A stretch of 64,000 nucleotides of DNA from NCBI RefSeq assembly GCF_039555325.1, contig NZ_CP154608.1, positions 992,001-1,056,000 of the forward strand, given 5' to 3'. Source of the DNA: Sphingomicrobium sp. XHP0239 (GTDB lineage: Bacteria > Pseudomonadota > Alphaproteobacteria > Sphingomonadales > Sphingomonadaceae). A model generated the notes under the pieces. It did not search any database and was not told the origin of the DNA. It saw nothing but the letters and a program-made list of their open reading frames with translations. Shown one piece after another: positions 1 to 9,837 of the stretch. Each line of letters starts with the position of its first letter. Within the stretch, counting starts at the first letter, position 1. The position numbers and the translations under genes are program-made.

Positions 1-702
1 GAAGACGGCAAGTTCTGCGCTCATAAGGGCTTTGACTGGGAAGCCATCGAGGAAGCTCGCCGCCGCAACGCGGAAGGCGGCACGCTTCGCGGCGGCTCGA
101 CGATCAGTCAGCAGACGGCCAAGAACGTCTTTCTGTGGCAAGGCGGCGGCTATGTCCGCAAAGGCGTCGAAGCCTATTTCACCTTCCTGATCGAAAGGCT
201 GTGGGGAAAGCGGCGGATCATGGAGGTCTATCTCAACGTCGCCGAAACCGGGATCGGCACCTACGGCGTGACCGAAGGCGCGAGGCGCTATTTCGACAAG
301 GATGCGTCCAGTCTTTCGGCGCGCGAGGCCGCGGCGATCGCCGCGGTGCTCCCGCTTCCCAAGGAGCGCCCGGGTCGCAATCCGAGCGGTTTCACCGCAC
401 GCTACGGGGCGACCATCGCATCCCGCATCGGCACCGTGGAACGCGACGGCCTCGATGCGTGTGTCTATCCCGAAGGAGAATCGACGATGGACAACGACAC
501 CCCCGAACAGCCGCAGCCCGATCCGGCGCCGCGCCCGCAGCCGGCGACCCCCGGTCCGGACCAGGATCCGGCACCCGCGGAGACGCCCCCTCCCGTCGAA
601 CCGCAGCCCGATCCGGTCGACCCGAGCCCGAGCGAGACCCCGCCGATCGAAACCCCGCAGGAAACGCCCCCGCTGACGCCCGACAGCGTTCCGGAAGTCT
701 AA
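1..702 (+). CDS. mtgA: Monofunctional peptidoglycan glycosyltransferase, 5'-truncated by the window
   Basis: The reading frame is open from base 1, so the N-terminus lies outside the window. The visible part carries the GT51 signatures GGSTISQQTAKNVFLW and MEVYLNVAETG, typical of MtgA, which polymerises lipid II glycan strands at the inner-membrane surface. The usual family end is near the sequence CVYP. Here a further stretch of about 75 residues follows that is almost entirely Pro, Glu, Asp, Gln and Thr (487-699). A good Shine-Dalgarno (AAGGAG) sits 8 bases before an internal in-frame ATG at 487, so the Pro-rich tail could also be made on its own. The stop overlaps the convergent dnaE stop by 4 bases. 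Confidence 0.9.
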   Translation, partial: EDGKFCAHKGFDWEAIEEARRRNAEGGTLRGGSTISQQTAKNVFLWQGGGYVRKGVEAYFTFLIERLWGKRRIMEVYLNVAETGIGTYGVTEGARRYFDKDASSLSAREAAAIAAVLPLPKERPGRNPSGFTARYGATIASRIGTVERDGLDACVYPEGESTMDNDTPEQPQPDPAPRPQPATPGPDQDPAPAETPPPVEPQPDPVDPSPSETPPIETPQETPPLTPDSVPEV

Positions 703-3700
703 CCAGCCGCCGAGTAGACGAGCTGCGGTCGCTGCGGCTCGTCGCTCGACAGCGCGACATTGCTTTCGCCCAGCATCCGCTCGAGCCGATCGACGAGATC
801 GGTGTCGAGCGCGAAGTCGCGTCCGAGGAACAGTTCGGCCTGGCGCCCGTCACCCACCGGCACGGTCGCATGAACCGCTCCCCGCCCCCCGTTCGACAGC
901 TCTTCGACGAGAACCGACAGCGCCGCCCGATCTGTGATCGTCACGTCGAGCCGAAGCCGCTGATTGCTCGCCAAGGCGGAAAAGGGCGTGAAACCTCGGA
1001 CCGTGACGCGCACCTCTTCCTCGCCCTCGCGTCGATCCAGTTCCGCCGAAATGAGGCCCGCTTCGCCCGACTTGGCAGCCGCCTCGATCGCTTCCGACGC
1101 AGTCTCGTCGAAGCACATCGCGCTGAACTGGCCCGACGGGTCGGACAGCGTCGCCATCATGTAGCGATTGCCCCGCGCCGAAGTGCGCCAACGGGCTTCC
1201 TCGACCAGCGCTGCCATCTTCGCTGCCGCCCGCGATCCCGGCTGGACGTTGAGCTCGCCGAGGTCCGAATGGCGTCGCACCTGATGCGCCGCGATGAGGT
1301 GTGCGTCCGCTTCGACCGGGTGCGAAGAGAAATAGAAACCGAAGGCGTCGCGCTCCGCCGTCATCCGTTCGGCACGGTTCCAGCTCGCCTGCGGCAGGCG
1401 GATGGCCGCCATTTCGGCTTCCCCCTCGCCGCTGAACAGGGCTGCCTGCCCGCTCATCCGGTCGGACGCCGCTGACTGGGCGTGGCGCAGGATCGTTTCC
1501 GCGCCCGCATGCACCGCCGCCCGATCATCTTCGAGCGCGTCGAAAGACCCCGCCCCAGCAAGCGCTTCGAGCTGCCGCCTGTTGAGTAGCCGCGGGTCGA
1601 TGCGGCCTGCAAAATCCTCGAGGCTGGCGAATTTCCCGTTGGCCTCGCGCTCCTGCGTCAGCTGCTCCATCGCCTTTTCCCCCACGCCCTTGAGCGCGCC
1701 GAGGGCGTAACGGACCGCCAGTTCACCGTCCGGACCTTCCTGCACGTCGAATTCGGCCATCGCCTCGTTGATGGTAGGCGCCAGCACCTCGATCCCGGAG
1801 CGTTTCGCATCGTCGACGAACAGAGCGAGCTTGTCGGTCAGATTGCTGTCGTAGGTCATCGATGCGGCATAGAATTCGGCCGGATGATGCACTTTCAGCC
1901 ACGCGGTGTGATAGGCGACGAGCGCATAGGCCGCGGCGTGCGACTTGTTGAAGCCGTAGCCCGCGAACTTGTCGATCAGGTCGAACAGTTCGTTGGCCTT
2001 GGCCGGCGCAATGTCGTTTGCGGCCGCGCCTTCGACGAACCGCTTGCGCTGCTTGTCCATCTCCGCCTGAATCTTCTTGCCCATCGCGCGGCGGAGCAGG
2101 TCGGCTTCGCCCAGACTGTAGCCCGCCAGCACCTGCGCGGCCTTCATCACCTGTTCCTGGTAGACGAAGATGCCGTAGGTCTCCTTGAGAACGTCCTCCA
2201 GTTTCGGGTGGGGATAGGCGATCTCCTTGCGCCCGTTCTTGCGGTCCCCGAACAGCGGGATGTTGTCCATCGGGCCGGGGCGATAGAGCGAGACGAGCGC
2301 GATGATATCGCCGAAATTGGTCGGGCGAACGGCCGCCAGCGTTCGGCGCATCCCTTCCGATTCCAACTGGAAGACCCCGACCGTGTCGCCGCGCTGCAAG
2401 AGCTTGTAGACTTGGGGGTCGTCCCACTCGAGGCTGGCGTAATCGACCGTCACGCCTTTCTTGGCGCACAGCCGCGCGCCTTCCTTCAGCACCGACAGCG
2501 TCTTCAGCCCGAGAAAGTCGAACTTCACCAGGCCCGCCTGCTCGACATGCTTCATGTCGAACTGCGTCACCGGCATGTCCGATCGCGGGTCGCGATAGAG
2601 CGGGACGAGCCGATCCAGCGGACGATCCCCGATCACCACCCCCGCCGCATGGGTCGAGGAGTGGCGCGGAAGCCCTTCGAGTTTGGTGGCGAGGTCGAAC
2701 AGTCGCTTCACGTCGCTGTCGGATTTCACTTCCGCCGCCAGTTCGCTGACGCCGTTGAGCGCGCGTTTGAGGTCCCACGGATCGGTCGGATGGTTGGGCA
2801 CCAGCTTGGCGAGACGATCGACATGGCCGTAGCTCATCTGGAGGACGCGGCCCGTATCCTTGAGCACCGCGCGTGCCTTCAGCCGCCCGAACGTGATGAT
2901 CTGCGCCACCTTGTCGCGCCCGTATTTCTCCTGGACGTAGCGGATCACGCGGTCCCGCTTCGTTTCGCAGAAATCGATGTCGAAGTCGGGCATCGACACA
3001 CGCTCGGGATTGAGAAAGCGTTCGAACAGCAGGTCGAGTTCGAGCGGGTCGAGATCGGTGATGGTCAGTGCCCATGCCACCGCGCTCCCCGCGCCCGAAC
3101 CACGACCGGGACCGACGGGGATGTCCTCGTCCTTGGCCCATTGAATGAAGTCGGCGACGATCAGGAAGTAGCCGGAGAACCCCATGTTCGCGATGATCTC
3201 GAGCTCGTAATCGAGCCGTTCGCGATAGGGTGCCTTGTCATCGTCCGCCTTGTCGGCGAGGCGCTTTTCGAGTCCCGCGTGCGCGGCGCGGCGCAGCGCC
3301 TCGTCCTCGTCGTCCGACATGGTCGGCAGGATCGGGCGACGGTCGGGTGCCGCGACCGCGCATCGCCGCGCGATGGCACCCGAATTGGCAACCGCATCGG
3401 GAAGATCCGAAAACAGCATCTCGATCTGTCCGGCGTCCTTCAACCATGCCTCGGGCGAACTGGTAACGCGGTCGGGATTATCGACCTGGCTCGAACTGGC
3501 GATGCAGAGCATCGCATCGTGCGCGGCATGGAAATCGGGTGTCGAATAATGCGCTGGGTTTGTCGCGACGATAGGATAGCCTCGTGCGTCGGCCAGCGCG
3601 ATCAGGCGCTTCTCCGCTGCATTCTCGACGGGATGCCCGCGCCGGGACAGTTCGATGTAGAGCCGGTCCGGAAACAGGAGGGAGAGACGCGTTGCGAGCG

Positions 3701-4157
3701 CTTCCGCCTTGTCGTCCTGCCCGTCGGCGTACAGGCGCGCGATGCCCCCCTCGCCCCCTCCCGACAAAGCGATCAGGCCGTCGGTACGCCCCGCCAGCTG
3801 GTCGAACGTGACGTGGGCATCTTCCTCGACCGGCCGGTCCAGATGGGCCGCGGACACGAGGCGACACAGATTGTCGTATCCTGTCTCGTCCTGCGCGTAG
3901 AGCGGGAGCCAGTCGATCGCCTTGCCGTCACCGCAATCGGCGGGCCGCTTGACCGCGAGCAGCGTCCCGATGACGGGCTGCACCCCGTCCGCGAACGCCG
4001 CCTTGGAAAAACCCATCGCGGCGTAAAGACCGTTTCGGTCGCAAAGCCCTGCGGCAGGAAAGCCCAGTTCCTTCGCGCGCGCGGCGATCGCCTTGGGCTC
4101 GATCGCGCCCTCGAGCATGGTAAAGCTCGAGAAGATGCGCAGCGGGACGTAGGTCAT
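699..4157 (-). CDS. dnaE: DNA polymerase III subunit alpha
   Basis: Replicative polymerase catalytic subunit, 1152 residues with the start at MTYVPLRIFSS. The open frame continues upstream for 98 codons, but that part is antisense-like sequence overlapping lolD, so it was cut at the family's normal start. An N-terminal PHP domain (roughly residues 1-220) is followed by the family-C palm with GPGRGSGAGS and the catalytic-aspartate motif PDFDIDF (near residue 390), helix-hairpin-helix and OB-fold regions. Typical length for DnaE1. It lies 61 bases downstream of lolD on the same strand and is convergent with mtgA. Confidence 0.95.
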   Translation of the reverse strand: MTYVPLRIFSSFTMLEGAIEPKAIAARAKELGFPAAGLCDRNGLYAAMGFSKAAFADGVQPVIGTLLAVKRPADCGDGKAIDWLPLYAQDETGYDNLCRLVSAAHLDRPVEEDAHVTFDQLAGRTDGLIALSGGGEGGIARLYADGQDDKAEALATRLSLLFPDRLYIELSRRGHPVENAAEKRLIALADARGYPIVATNPAHYSTPDFHAAHDAMLCIASSSQVDNPDRVTSSPEAWLKDAGQIEMLFSDLPDAVANSGAIARRCAVAAPDRRPILPTMSDDEDEALRRAAHAGLEKRLADKADDDKAPYRERLDYELEIIANMGFSGYFLIVADFIQWAKDEDIPVGPGRGSGAGSAVAWALTITDLDPLELDLLFERFLNPERVSMPDFDIDFCETKRDRVIRYVQEKYGRDKVAQIITFGRLKARAVLKDTGRVLQMSYGHVDRLAKLVPNHPTDPWDLKRALNGVSELAAEVKSDSDVKRLFDLATKLEGLPRHSSTHAAGVVIGDRPLDRLVPLYRDPRSDMPVTQFDMKHVEQAGLVKFDFLGLKTLSVLKEGARLCAKKGVTVDYASLEWDDPQVYKLLQRGDTVGVFQLESEGMRRTLAAVRPTNFGDIIALVSLYRPGPMDNIPLFGDRKNGRKEIAYPHPKLEDVLKETYGIFVYQEQVMKAAQVLAGYSLGEADLLRRAMGKKIQAEMDKQRKRFVEGAAANDIAPAKANELFDLIDKFAGYGFNKSHAAAYALVAYHTAWLKVHHPAEFYAASMTYDSNLTDKLALFVDDAKRSGIEVLAPTINEAMAEFDVQEGPDGELAVRYALGALKGVGEKAMEQLTQEREANGKFASLEDFAGRIDPRLLNRRQLEALAGAGSFDALEDDRAAVHAGAETILRHAQSAASDRMSGQAALFSGEGEAEMAAIRLPQASWNRAERMTAERDAFGFYFSSHPVEADAHLIAAHQVRRHSDLGELNVQPGSRAAAKMAALVEEARWRTSARGNRYMMATLSDPSGQFSAMCFDETASEAIEAAAKSGEAGLISAELDRREGEEEVRVTVRGFTPFSALASNQRLRLDVTITDRAALSVLVEELSNGGRGAVHATVPVGDGRQAELFLGRDFALDTDLVDRLERMLGESNVALSSDEPQRPQLVYSAAG

Positions 4158-4218
4158 GGCGGCAATATGGCGGCTGCGAGGGCGCGCGCCAACCGACTTA
4201 TCCACAGATTTTCGAATG

Positions 4219-4911
4219 TTAGGCGAAGCTGATGCCCGGCCCCAGCTTGCCGTCGTGCAACCGCACGACACGGTCCATCTGCGCCGCCAGCGCTTCGTTG
4301 TGGGTCGCCACCAGCGCTGCTGAGCCCTCGGTTCGCACCAGTTCCAGGAAGGCCGCGAACACCCGTTCGCTCGTCGCCTCGTCCAGATTGCCCGTGGGTT
4401 CGTCCGCCAGGACGATCGGCGGCCGATTGGCCAATGCGCGCGCGACGGCAACGCGCTGCTGCTCCCCGCCCGACAGCTTCGACGGACGATGATCGAGCCG
4501 CTCTTCGAGCCCGAGCCGCGTCAGCAGATCCCTCGCGCGAAAGTCGGCGCCTTCGCGGTCCATGCCGTGAATGAGCTGGGGCAGGACGACGTTCTCGAGC
4601 GCGTCGAAATCGGGCAGCAGATGGTGGAACTGGTACACGAACCCCAGCGCGTCCCGCCGTAGCTCGGTCCGCTCTTCGGCGTTCAGACGGCTCGCCTCGA
4701 TCCCGTTGATGCGGATCGACCCGTCGAACCCGCCTTCCAAGAGGCCGACCGCCTGGAGGAGGGTCGACTTGCCCGAACCGGAAGGGCCCAGCAGCCCGAC
4801 GATCTCGCCCGGCTGGATCGAGAGGTCAACCCCGCGCAGGACATCGATGGTGACATGGCCCTGCGTGAAACTGCGCCGAAGATCGCGGGTCTGGACGACG
4901 GCCTCATTCAT
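4219..4911 (-). CDS. lolD: Lipoprotein-releasing system ATP-binding protein LolD
   Basis: 230-residue ABC ATPase with Walker [10 protein letters not shown] (about residues 42-50), signature LSGGEQQR and Walker [12 protein letters not shown]. These features and the size match LolD, which powers extraction of outer-membrane lipoproteins from the inner membrane together with the LolC/E permease. Its ATG overlaps the stop of the upstream permease gene (ATGAATGA, 8-base overlap), so the two are translationally coupled and almost certainly form one complex. Confidence 0.93.
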   Translation of the reverse strand: MNEAVVQTRDLRRSFTQGHVTIDVLRGVDLSIQPGEIVGLLGPSGSGKSTLLQAVGLLEGGFDGSIRINGIEASRLNAEERTELRRDALGFVYQFHHLLPDFDALENVVLPQLIHGMDREGADFRARDLLTRLGLEERLDHRPSKLSGGEQQRVAVARALANRPPIVLADEPTGNLDEATSERVFAAFLELVRTEGSAALVATHNEALAAQMDRVVRLHDGKLGPGISFA

Positions 4912-6154
4912 AGCGAAGCACCTCGACAGGATCGGTCTGCGCGGCCTTCTTCGCCGGGAAGAGCGTCGCGAGGAAGATCAGGACCAGCGTCGTGACGACG
5001 ATCGCGGCGACCTCGAACGGATCGGTCTTGGCCGGCAGTTCGGACAGAAAGCGAACGCTGGGGTCCCACAATTCCTGCCCGGTCAGGAACTGGATGCCGT
5101 TCACGACCTGCTGGCGGAACATGAGGAACAACGTGGCGAGAATGATTCCGAGCAGGATCCCGACCAGGCCGATCGTCAGCCCCACGGTCATGAAGATCTT
5201 CGTCATGCCGTTCCGGCTCGCCCCCATCGTGCGGAGGATCGCGATGTCCCGCCGCTTGGCGCGGACGAGCATGATGAGGCTGGATGCGATGTTGAATGCG
5301 GCGACGAGGATGATGATCGACACGACCACGAACATGACGACACGCTCGACTTCCAGCGCCTCGAACAGTGCGCTGTTCATCTGGCGCCAGTCGACGAGCA
5401 CGCCGCTTCCCTGGATGGTCGGAAGAAGCGGGACGAGCACTTCGCGGACCCGGTCGGGATTTTCCACTTCGATCTCGACCATCCCGACATTGTCGCCGAG
5501 CATCAGGAGCGTCTGCGCATCCTCCATCGGCATCATGACGTAGCGGGCGTCGAAATCGTACACCCCGACTTCGAAGATGGCGGCAACGCGATAGGAGACG
5601 ATGCGCGGCAGCGTGCCGACGGGTGTCGACCGTCCCTCGGGACTGATCAGCTGGATTTCCGCGCCCGGATAGGCGCCGAGCGCGGCGGCAAGCCGACTGC
5701 CAATCGCGATATTGTCCGATCCCGGCGCGACTTCGAGCAGATTGCCCGACGTGACGTTCTCCGCGATCAGCGCGTTCGTTCGAATGTCCTCGATACGGTT
5801 ACCGCGCAGCAAGACGCCCTCGACCCGTCCGTTGGCGGACGCCATCAGCGGTTGCTCGATCAGCGGCGTCGCCTCGACCACGCCGGGGAGGCGGACCGCG
5901 GCGTCGGAGATTTCCTCCCAGTTGGACAGCTGGCCGTCGAACCCCTGCACGACCGCATGGCCGTTCAATCCGACGATCCGGTCGAACAGGTCGGCGCGAA
6001 AGCCGTTCATCACGCTCATCACGCTGATGAGCGCGAAGACGCCGAGCGCCACCGCGACGACCGAAAAGCCAGCGACCACGAAAATGAACCCCTCGCCCTT
6101 GTGGGGCAGGAGGTAACGGCGCGCGATCATCCGTTCGTGGGCGGAGAGGATCAT
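4904..6154 (-). CDS. lolC: Lipoprotein-releasing ABC transporter permease (LolC/LolE family)
   Basis: 416 residues starting at [17 protein letters not shown]. The open frame extends 24 codons further but without family-like sequence. There is one membrane segment near residues 22-44, a large periplasmic domain, then three membrane segments in the C-terminal third (FtsX-like). Many alphaproteobacteria carry a single permease of this type that acts as a homodimer, so LolC versus LolE naming is a convention here. Coupled to lolD downstream; proS lies directly upstream on the same strand (80-base gap). Confidence 0.9.
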   Translation of the reverse strand: MILSAHERMIARRYLLPHKGEGFIFVVAGFSVVAVALGVFALISVMSVMNGFRADLFDRIVGLNGHAVVQGFDGQLSNWEEISDAAVRLPGVVEATPLIEQPLMASANGRVEGVLLRGNRIEDIRTNALIAENVTSGNLLEVAPGSDNIAIGSRLAAALGAYPGAEIQLISPEGRSTPVGTLPRIVSYRVAAIFEVGVYDFDARYVMMPMEDAQTLLMLGDNVGMVEIEVENPDRVREVLVPLLPTIQGSGVLVDWRQMNSALFEALEVERVVMFVVVSIIILVAAFNIASSLIMLVRAKRRDIAILRTMGASRNGMTKIFMTVGLTIGLVGILLGIILATLFLMFRQQVVNGIQFLTGQELWDPSVRFLSELPAKTDPFEVAAIVVTTLVLIFLATLFPAKKAAQTDPVEVLRYE

Positions 6155-6233
6155 GCTGACGATGTTCCGGCGCTGGCCCGCAACAGGGCCGCACGATGCT
6201 GGACCCCGGCCCGTGCCGGGGAACAAGAATAGG

Positions 6234-7562
6234 TCATGCCGTCAACTTGGCCACGACCGCTTCGGGGGACAAGTTCTCGCGCTCCCCCGTTCGTCGATTT
6301 TTCAGTTCTACCACGCCGTCCTTCAGTCCGCGCGGACCGACGATGATCTGCCAGGGCAGCCCCATGAGGTCCATGCCGCCCAGCTTCACTCCGCCCCGCT
6401 CGTCGCGGTCGTCGTAGAGCGTCTCGACCCCTGCGTCGGACAATCGCGCGTACAGATCGTCCGCCGCCGTCATGGTCGCCTCATCGTCCGCGCGCATGGT
6501 GACGAGGCCGACCCGCCACGGTGCGACCGCTTCGGGCCAGACGATTCCGTCGTCATCGTGGCTCGCCTCGATGATCGCACCGACGAGGCGCGACACGCCC
6601 ACCCCGTAGCTACCCATCAACGGGTTGACCATGTTGCCATCTGGGCCCGAGACCTTGAGGTCCAGCGCGCTGGAATATTTGTCGCCGAAGAAGAAGATAT
6701 GGCCGACCTCGATTCCGCGGCTGGCCTTGATCGCGTCGCCATGCTCGGCCTCGCGAGCTTCATCTCGCATCTCGTCGGTCGCGGCATAGCGATCGGGATG
6801 TTCGATCATCCGGGCGTAGAATTCGTCGAGCGCGGCGCCGTCGTTGGTATCGAAATCCGTCGCGTCGATCAGCGGCTGGTCGTCCCAGACCTTATGGTAG
6901 AAGACCTCGCTCTCGCCCGTATCGGCGAGGACGATGAACTCGTGGCTCAACTTGCCGCCGATGGGTCCGGTGTCGGCGCGCATCGGAATGGCCTTCAAGC
7001 CCATGCGATCGAACGTGCGCGTGTAGGCGATCAGCTGCCGGAGATAGCTCTTGCGGCCCGCTGCCTCGTCGAGATCGAAGCTGTAGGCGTCCTTCATCAG
7101 GAACTCGCGCCCGCGCATCACACCGAAGCGGGGGCGCACCTCGTCGCGGAACTTCCACTGGATGTGGTAAAGCATTGCGGGAAGGTCGCGGTAGCTCTTG
7201 GCATAATCGCGGAAGATGATCGTCAGCATCTCCTCGTTCGTCGGGCCATAGAGCATTTCGCGGTCATGCCGGTCGGTGATGCGCAGCATCTCGGGGCCAT
7301 AGGCATCGTAACGTCCGCTCTCGCGCCACATGTCGGCGGGCTGGATCGTCGGCATCAGCATTTCCTGCCCGATGCGGTCCTGCTCCTCGCGCACGAGGGC
7401 CTCGATCTTCCGCAGCACGCGCAGGCCCAGCGGCAGCCAGGCATAGATGCCGCTCGAGGTCTGGCGGATCAGACCCGCCTGCAGCATCAGCTTGTGGCTG
7501 ACGATTTCGGCGCTGGAAGGGCTTTCTTTCAGGACGGGCAGGAAGGAACGGGACAGGCGCAC
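6234..7562 (-). CDS. proS: Prolyl-tRNA synthetase
   Basis: 442-residue class II aminoacyl-tRNA synthetase that charges tRNA-Pro. The start is a GTG (residues [15 protein letters not shown]). Class II catalytic sequences are visible, for example the stretch containing [20 protein letters not shown]. At about 440 residues it lacks the roughly 180-residue editing (INS) domain found in E. coli ProRS, as is normal for alphaproteobacteria. The C-terminal anticodon-binding domain contains [11 protein letters not shown] and [20 protein letters not shown]. Confidence 0.95.
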   Translation of the reverse strand: MRLSRSFLPVLKESPSSAEIVSHKLMLQAGLIRQTSSGIYAWLPLGLRVLRKIEALVREEQDRIGQEMLMPTIQPADMWRESGRYDAYGPEMLRITDRHDREMLYGPTNEEMLTIIFRDYAKSYRDLPAMLYHIQWKFRDEVRPRFGVMRGREFLMKDAYSFDLDEAAGRKSYLRQLIAYTRTFDRMGLKAIPMRADTGPIGGKLSHEFIVLADTGESEVFYHKVWDDQPLIDATDFDTNDGAALDEFYARMIEHPDRYAATDEMRDEAREAEHGDAIKASRGIEVGHIFFFGDKYSSALDLKVSGPDGNMVNPLMGSYGVGVSRLVGAIIEASHDDDGIVWPEAVAPWRVGLVTMRADDEATMTAADDLYARLSDAGVETLYDDRDERGGVKLGGMDLMGLPWQIIVGPRGLKDGVVELKNRRTGERENLSPEAVVAKLTA

Positions 7563-7655
7563 GGCGCGAGGACTTTCGACTGGGAATGGGACGCGCCTGC
7601 TCTAGAGGCGCGAGGCGATGAACACAATCGCTCGCACGGCCAATGCGTGGCCTCT

Positions 7656-7803
7656 CGGACACAGGTGACCCGAAAGCACCGATGTCGGCCCTTTCGGGGG
7701 TGACAAAAAGGTCGCGATCGTCCTAGCCAAAAGGGTGTCCGGCACGCGAACTCGCTCTTCGCCCGGACCCAAAGGGGGCTGACGAGCAATCGTCACGCAA
7801 GGA
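7656..7803 (+). ncRNA. Possible structured RNA or leader upstream of a terminator
   Basis: This part of the 358-base gap between proS and the DUF1622 gene has no convincing ORF. It shows nested complementarity: CGGACAC (7656-7662) pairs with GTGTCCG (7735-7741), and inside it CCCGAAAG (7669-7676) pairs with CTTTCGGG (7691-7698), itself enclosing CCGA/TCGG. A strong intrinsic terminator follows at 7804-7840. That is the layout of a small RNA gene, or of a leader with a terminator ahead of the DUF1622 gene at 7921. I do not recognise 6S, SRP, RNase P or a known riboswitch class in it. Confidence 0.4.
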
Positions 7804-7840
7804 CGCCCGGGCACCTCCACTGCCCGGGCGTTTTGTCTTT
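7804..7840 (+). terminator. Strong rho-independent terminator
   Basis: Perfect 9-bp stem CGCCCGGGC (7804-7812) and GCCCGGGCG (7822-7830) with a 9-base loop, followed by TTTTGTCTTT. The T-run is on the plus strand, so it ends a rightward transcript starting in the proS/DUF1622 gap. Confidence 0.85.
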
Positions 7841-7920
7841 CCGGGTCATTGATCGCAAAGGTTGCGCCGCTGCCGCGCCGGCGCCATCGTCGACACCGGC
7901 ACAGCGACAAGGGGCCGCGA

Positions 7921-8286
7921 ATGCACGACTTCCTGCAGCAAATTGCCCGGGGCATCGAGCTCATGGGCGTCGTGGTGATCTGCCTCGGCATCCTCTATGC
8001 CACGGTCGTCTTCCTTCTCCGGGTAGCGCGCACCGACAACCGCCTGCGCGCATTCGAGAATTATCGCTCCAACCTCGGACGCGGGATCCTGCTCGGACTG
8101 GAGCTGCTGGTGGCGGCCGACATCATCTTCACGATTACGTCCGAACTGACATGGGAATCGGTCGGGCTACTCGGCCTTGTCGTCGTCATCCGGACCTTCC
8201 TGTCCTTCAGTCTCGAAACCGAGATCGAGGGCGTCCTTCCTTGGAAACGTCGCTTCGTGAAGGACGGCGACGAACAGGAACGGTAG
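7921..8286 (+). CDS. DUF1622 family membrane protein
   Basis: 121 residues from MHDFLQQIARGIELMG. This ATG was preferred over the 24-codon upstream extension because AAGGGG lies 6 bases before it and the extension is Arg/His-rich with no family character. Three membrane segments are predicted by eye (about 13-33, 53-73, 78-96), followed by a charged tail. The family is widespread and of unknown function. It sits directly behind the 7804-7840 terminator and 20 bases before the prophage attL. Confidence 0.8.
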   Translation: MHDFLQQIARGIELMGVVVICLGILYATVVFLLRVARTDNRLRAFENYRSNLGRGILLGLELLVAADIIFTITSELTWESVGLLGLVVVIRTFLSFSLETEIEGVLPWKRRFVKDGDEQER

Positions 8287-8306
8287 GGTCGAATTATCGA
8301 AGGGAA

Positions 8307-8357
8307 TGGTAGCGGAGGAGGGACTCGAACCCCCGACACGCGGATTATGATTCCGCT
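8307..8357 (-). repeat. attL, duplicated 3' portion of tRNA-Met
   Basis: 51 bases identical to 38443-38493: the tRNA 3' end with CCA, T arm, variable region and half of the anticodon arm. The D arm and 5' acceptor strand are absent, so this copy cannot make a tRNA. It marks the host/prophage boundary on the integrase side. Confidence 0.95.
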
Positions 8358-8363
8358 TCATCG

Positions 8364-8383
8364 GCGCGGAAAACCGCGCTTTT
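8364..8383 (+). terminator. Short intrinsic terminator just inside attL
   Basis: GCGCGG (8364-8369), AAAA loop, CCGCGC (8374-8379), then TTTT. The T-run is on the plus strand, so it would stop transcripts entering the prophage from the DUF1622 side. The hairpin also lies downstream of the leftward integrase operon. Confidence 0.55.
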
Positions 8384-8422
8384 CGGCGTCCATGCCCGCT
8401 GTGTGCCCGTTCTAGGGAGAGA

Positions 8423-8722
8423 TTACTGCGGGCCGACGATTTTCTCGCCTGCCTCGATCCGCTCATGCGCATCCCAGTCCGAGTATCGCACTCGAACTTC
8501 TCCATCTGGACCGAACCCCGCAGGGGATGGTCCGTGGAGCTCACGATACGATTTCAAGTGGCGCAGATGTGGCTGGTCAATCATCCTAGCTCCCTCTGGC
8601 TCTTTAGTCCATGAGTATCGAGGCACGAGGATGTCGTAAAAGATGTCGATTGGCATATCGATCGCAACGATGCGGTCCATCGCGATCGAACAGTGCTGGA
8701 CGATAAATTCTGGTTCGATCAT
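8423..8722 (-). CDS. Hypothetical protein, integrase operon
   Basis: 99 residues. Its ATG overlaps the integrase stop by 4 bases (ATGA), so it is translationally coupled to the integrase. Acidic, with N-terminal hydrophobic stretches (IVAIDMPIDIFYDILVP) but no clear membrane helix and no motif I recognise. The position, last gene of the lysogeny arm next to attL, suggests an accessory or integration-associated function, but nothing in the sequence proves it. Confidence 0.65.
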   Translation of the reverse strand: MIEPEFIVQHCSIAMDRIVAIDMPIDIFYDILVPRYSWTKEPEGARMIDQPHLRHLKSYRELHGPSPAGFGPDGEVRVRYSDWDAHERIEAGEKIVGPQ

Positions 8723-9837
8723 CCCAAAAGCTCCCTCTCGGCAGCCGCAGCGATCGCGGCGTCCTTCTCGTCATCCTTGATGAGGTGACCATAGACATCG
8801 AGCGTGGTCTGGATGCTGCTATGCCCCAACCACGTCGTCAGGCGCTTCAGGTCGACCTTCTGGGTGATCCACGCTGACGCCGCCGCATGGCGCAGTTCGT
8901 GAAAAGTATGCAGCGCCTTGCCGTCGCCCTTCACCACTCCGGCGTCGACCTGGAGCGGCCAGTATTCGCGGTTGAGCATGTTCGAGTGCAGGCGCACCCC
9001 GCCGTCGCTGTTCGGGAATAGCAGGTCGGACGGCGGCGATCGGAGCATCCATTCGCGCAGCGCCTTCACCAGCATCGGCGGGATCGGGATCGTGCGGTAG
9101 CCTGCCTTCGACTTCGGGGCGCCGATCACGCCCCACTGGTCGGCGCGCTGCGTCACGGTGCAGGTTGCGGCCTTCAGGTCGAGGCCCGACCGGGGGAAGC
9201 CGCGAAGTTCGGACGACCTCATGCCAGTGAATATCGCGGTCAGGAGCATCGGGTGATAGTCGGCATGATTCTCCGCAGCCTCGGCGATCATCGCCTTGAG
9301 GTTCGGCTTCGTCGGCACCACGACCTTGCTCTTGCCGCGCGGGGCGCGCTCGATCGTCACGTCCTTGGCGACGTTCTGCGCAACGAGGCCCCTCTCCTGC
9401 GCATCGTTGATGATCGCGACGAGCTGGCGCAGCGCCTTCGCTGCCATCGCCCGTGACCGCGAACCGAGCAGCGCATCGACATACAGCCGGACGCGCGGCT
9501 TCGTGAGGCGGGACAGCTTCTCCTCGCCTATCAGCGGTTCGATGTGCAAGCGCAGGATCTCGTCATAGGATTTCGTGGTACTGCGCTCGAGGCCGCGCAG
9601 CTTCCGCCCATCCAGCCAGAGCGCGCCGGCCACCGCAACCGTCGTGCTGGCACTGTCGGGCGTATGAATGCCCTGCCGGAGCTCATAGCCCAGCTGGTCG
9701 CGGTACGCGCTGGCATCGCCCTTCTTCGCGAATGTCTTCTGGCGCGGTGTGCCGCCAGCATCGACATATCGAAGGCGCCAGGCGGTCTTTTTCTCGCCAC
9801 AGGCGGTAGTCCATTCGCGTTTCGCTATTGTCGACAT
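8719..9837 (-). CDS. int: Tyrosine site-specific integrase
   Basis: 372 residues. An N-terminal arm-binding region (about 1-70) is followed by a SAM-like core-binding domain (about 70-165) and the catalytic domain. Catalytic residues are visible: Arg207 in TGMRSSEL, the HELRH box (His313, Arg316), His339 in LGHSS and the nucleophile Tyr349 in TLDVYGHL; a lysine near 244 fits the beta-hairpin position. It is the recombinase expected to act on the tRNA-Met att site 360 bases away. Its start overlaps the stop of the upstream regulator gene by 13 bases. Confidence 0.95.
   Translation of the reverse strand: MSTIAKREWTTACGEKKTAWRLRYVDAGGTPRQKTFAKKGDASAYRDQLGYELRQGIHTPDSASTTVAVAGALWLDGRKLRGLERSTTKSYDEILRLHIEPLIGEEKLSRLTKPRVRLYVDALLGSRSRAMAAKALRQLVAIINDAQERGLVAQNVAKDVTIERAPRGKSKVVVPTKPNLKAMIAEAAENHADYHPMLLTAIFTGMRSSELRGFPRSGLDLKAATCTVTQRADQWGVIGAPKSKAGYRTIPIPPMLVKALREWMLRSPPSDLLFPNSDGGVRLHSNMLNREYWPLQVDAGVVKGDGKALHTFHELRHAAASAWITQKVDLKRLTTWLGHSSIQTTLDVYGHLIKDDEKDAAIAAAAERELLG

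Noticed and set aside
1884..4232. Long plus-strand open frame (782 codons) opposite dnaE
   Set aside because: Antisense shadow of a conserved GC-rich gene; composition is Arg/His/Asp-rich with no domain, and dnaE on the other strand has full family signatures.
8307..8357. Second tRNA-Met gene at attL
   Set aside because: Only the 3' part is present; the D arm and 5' acceptor strand are missing, so it is the duplicated att core.
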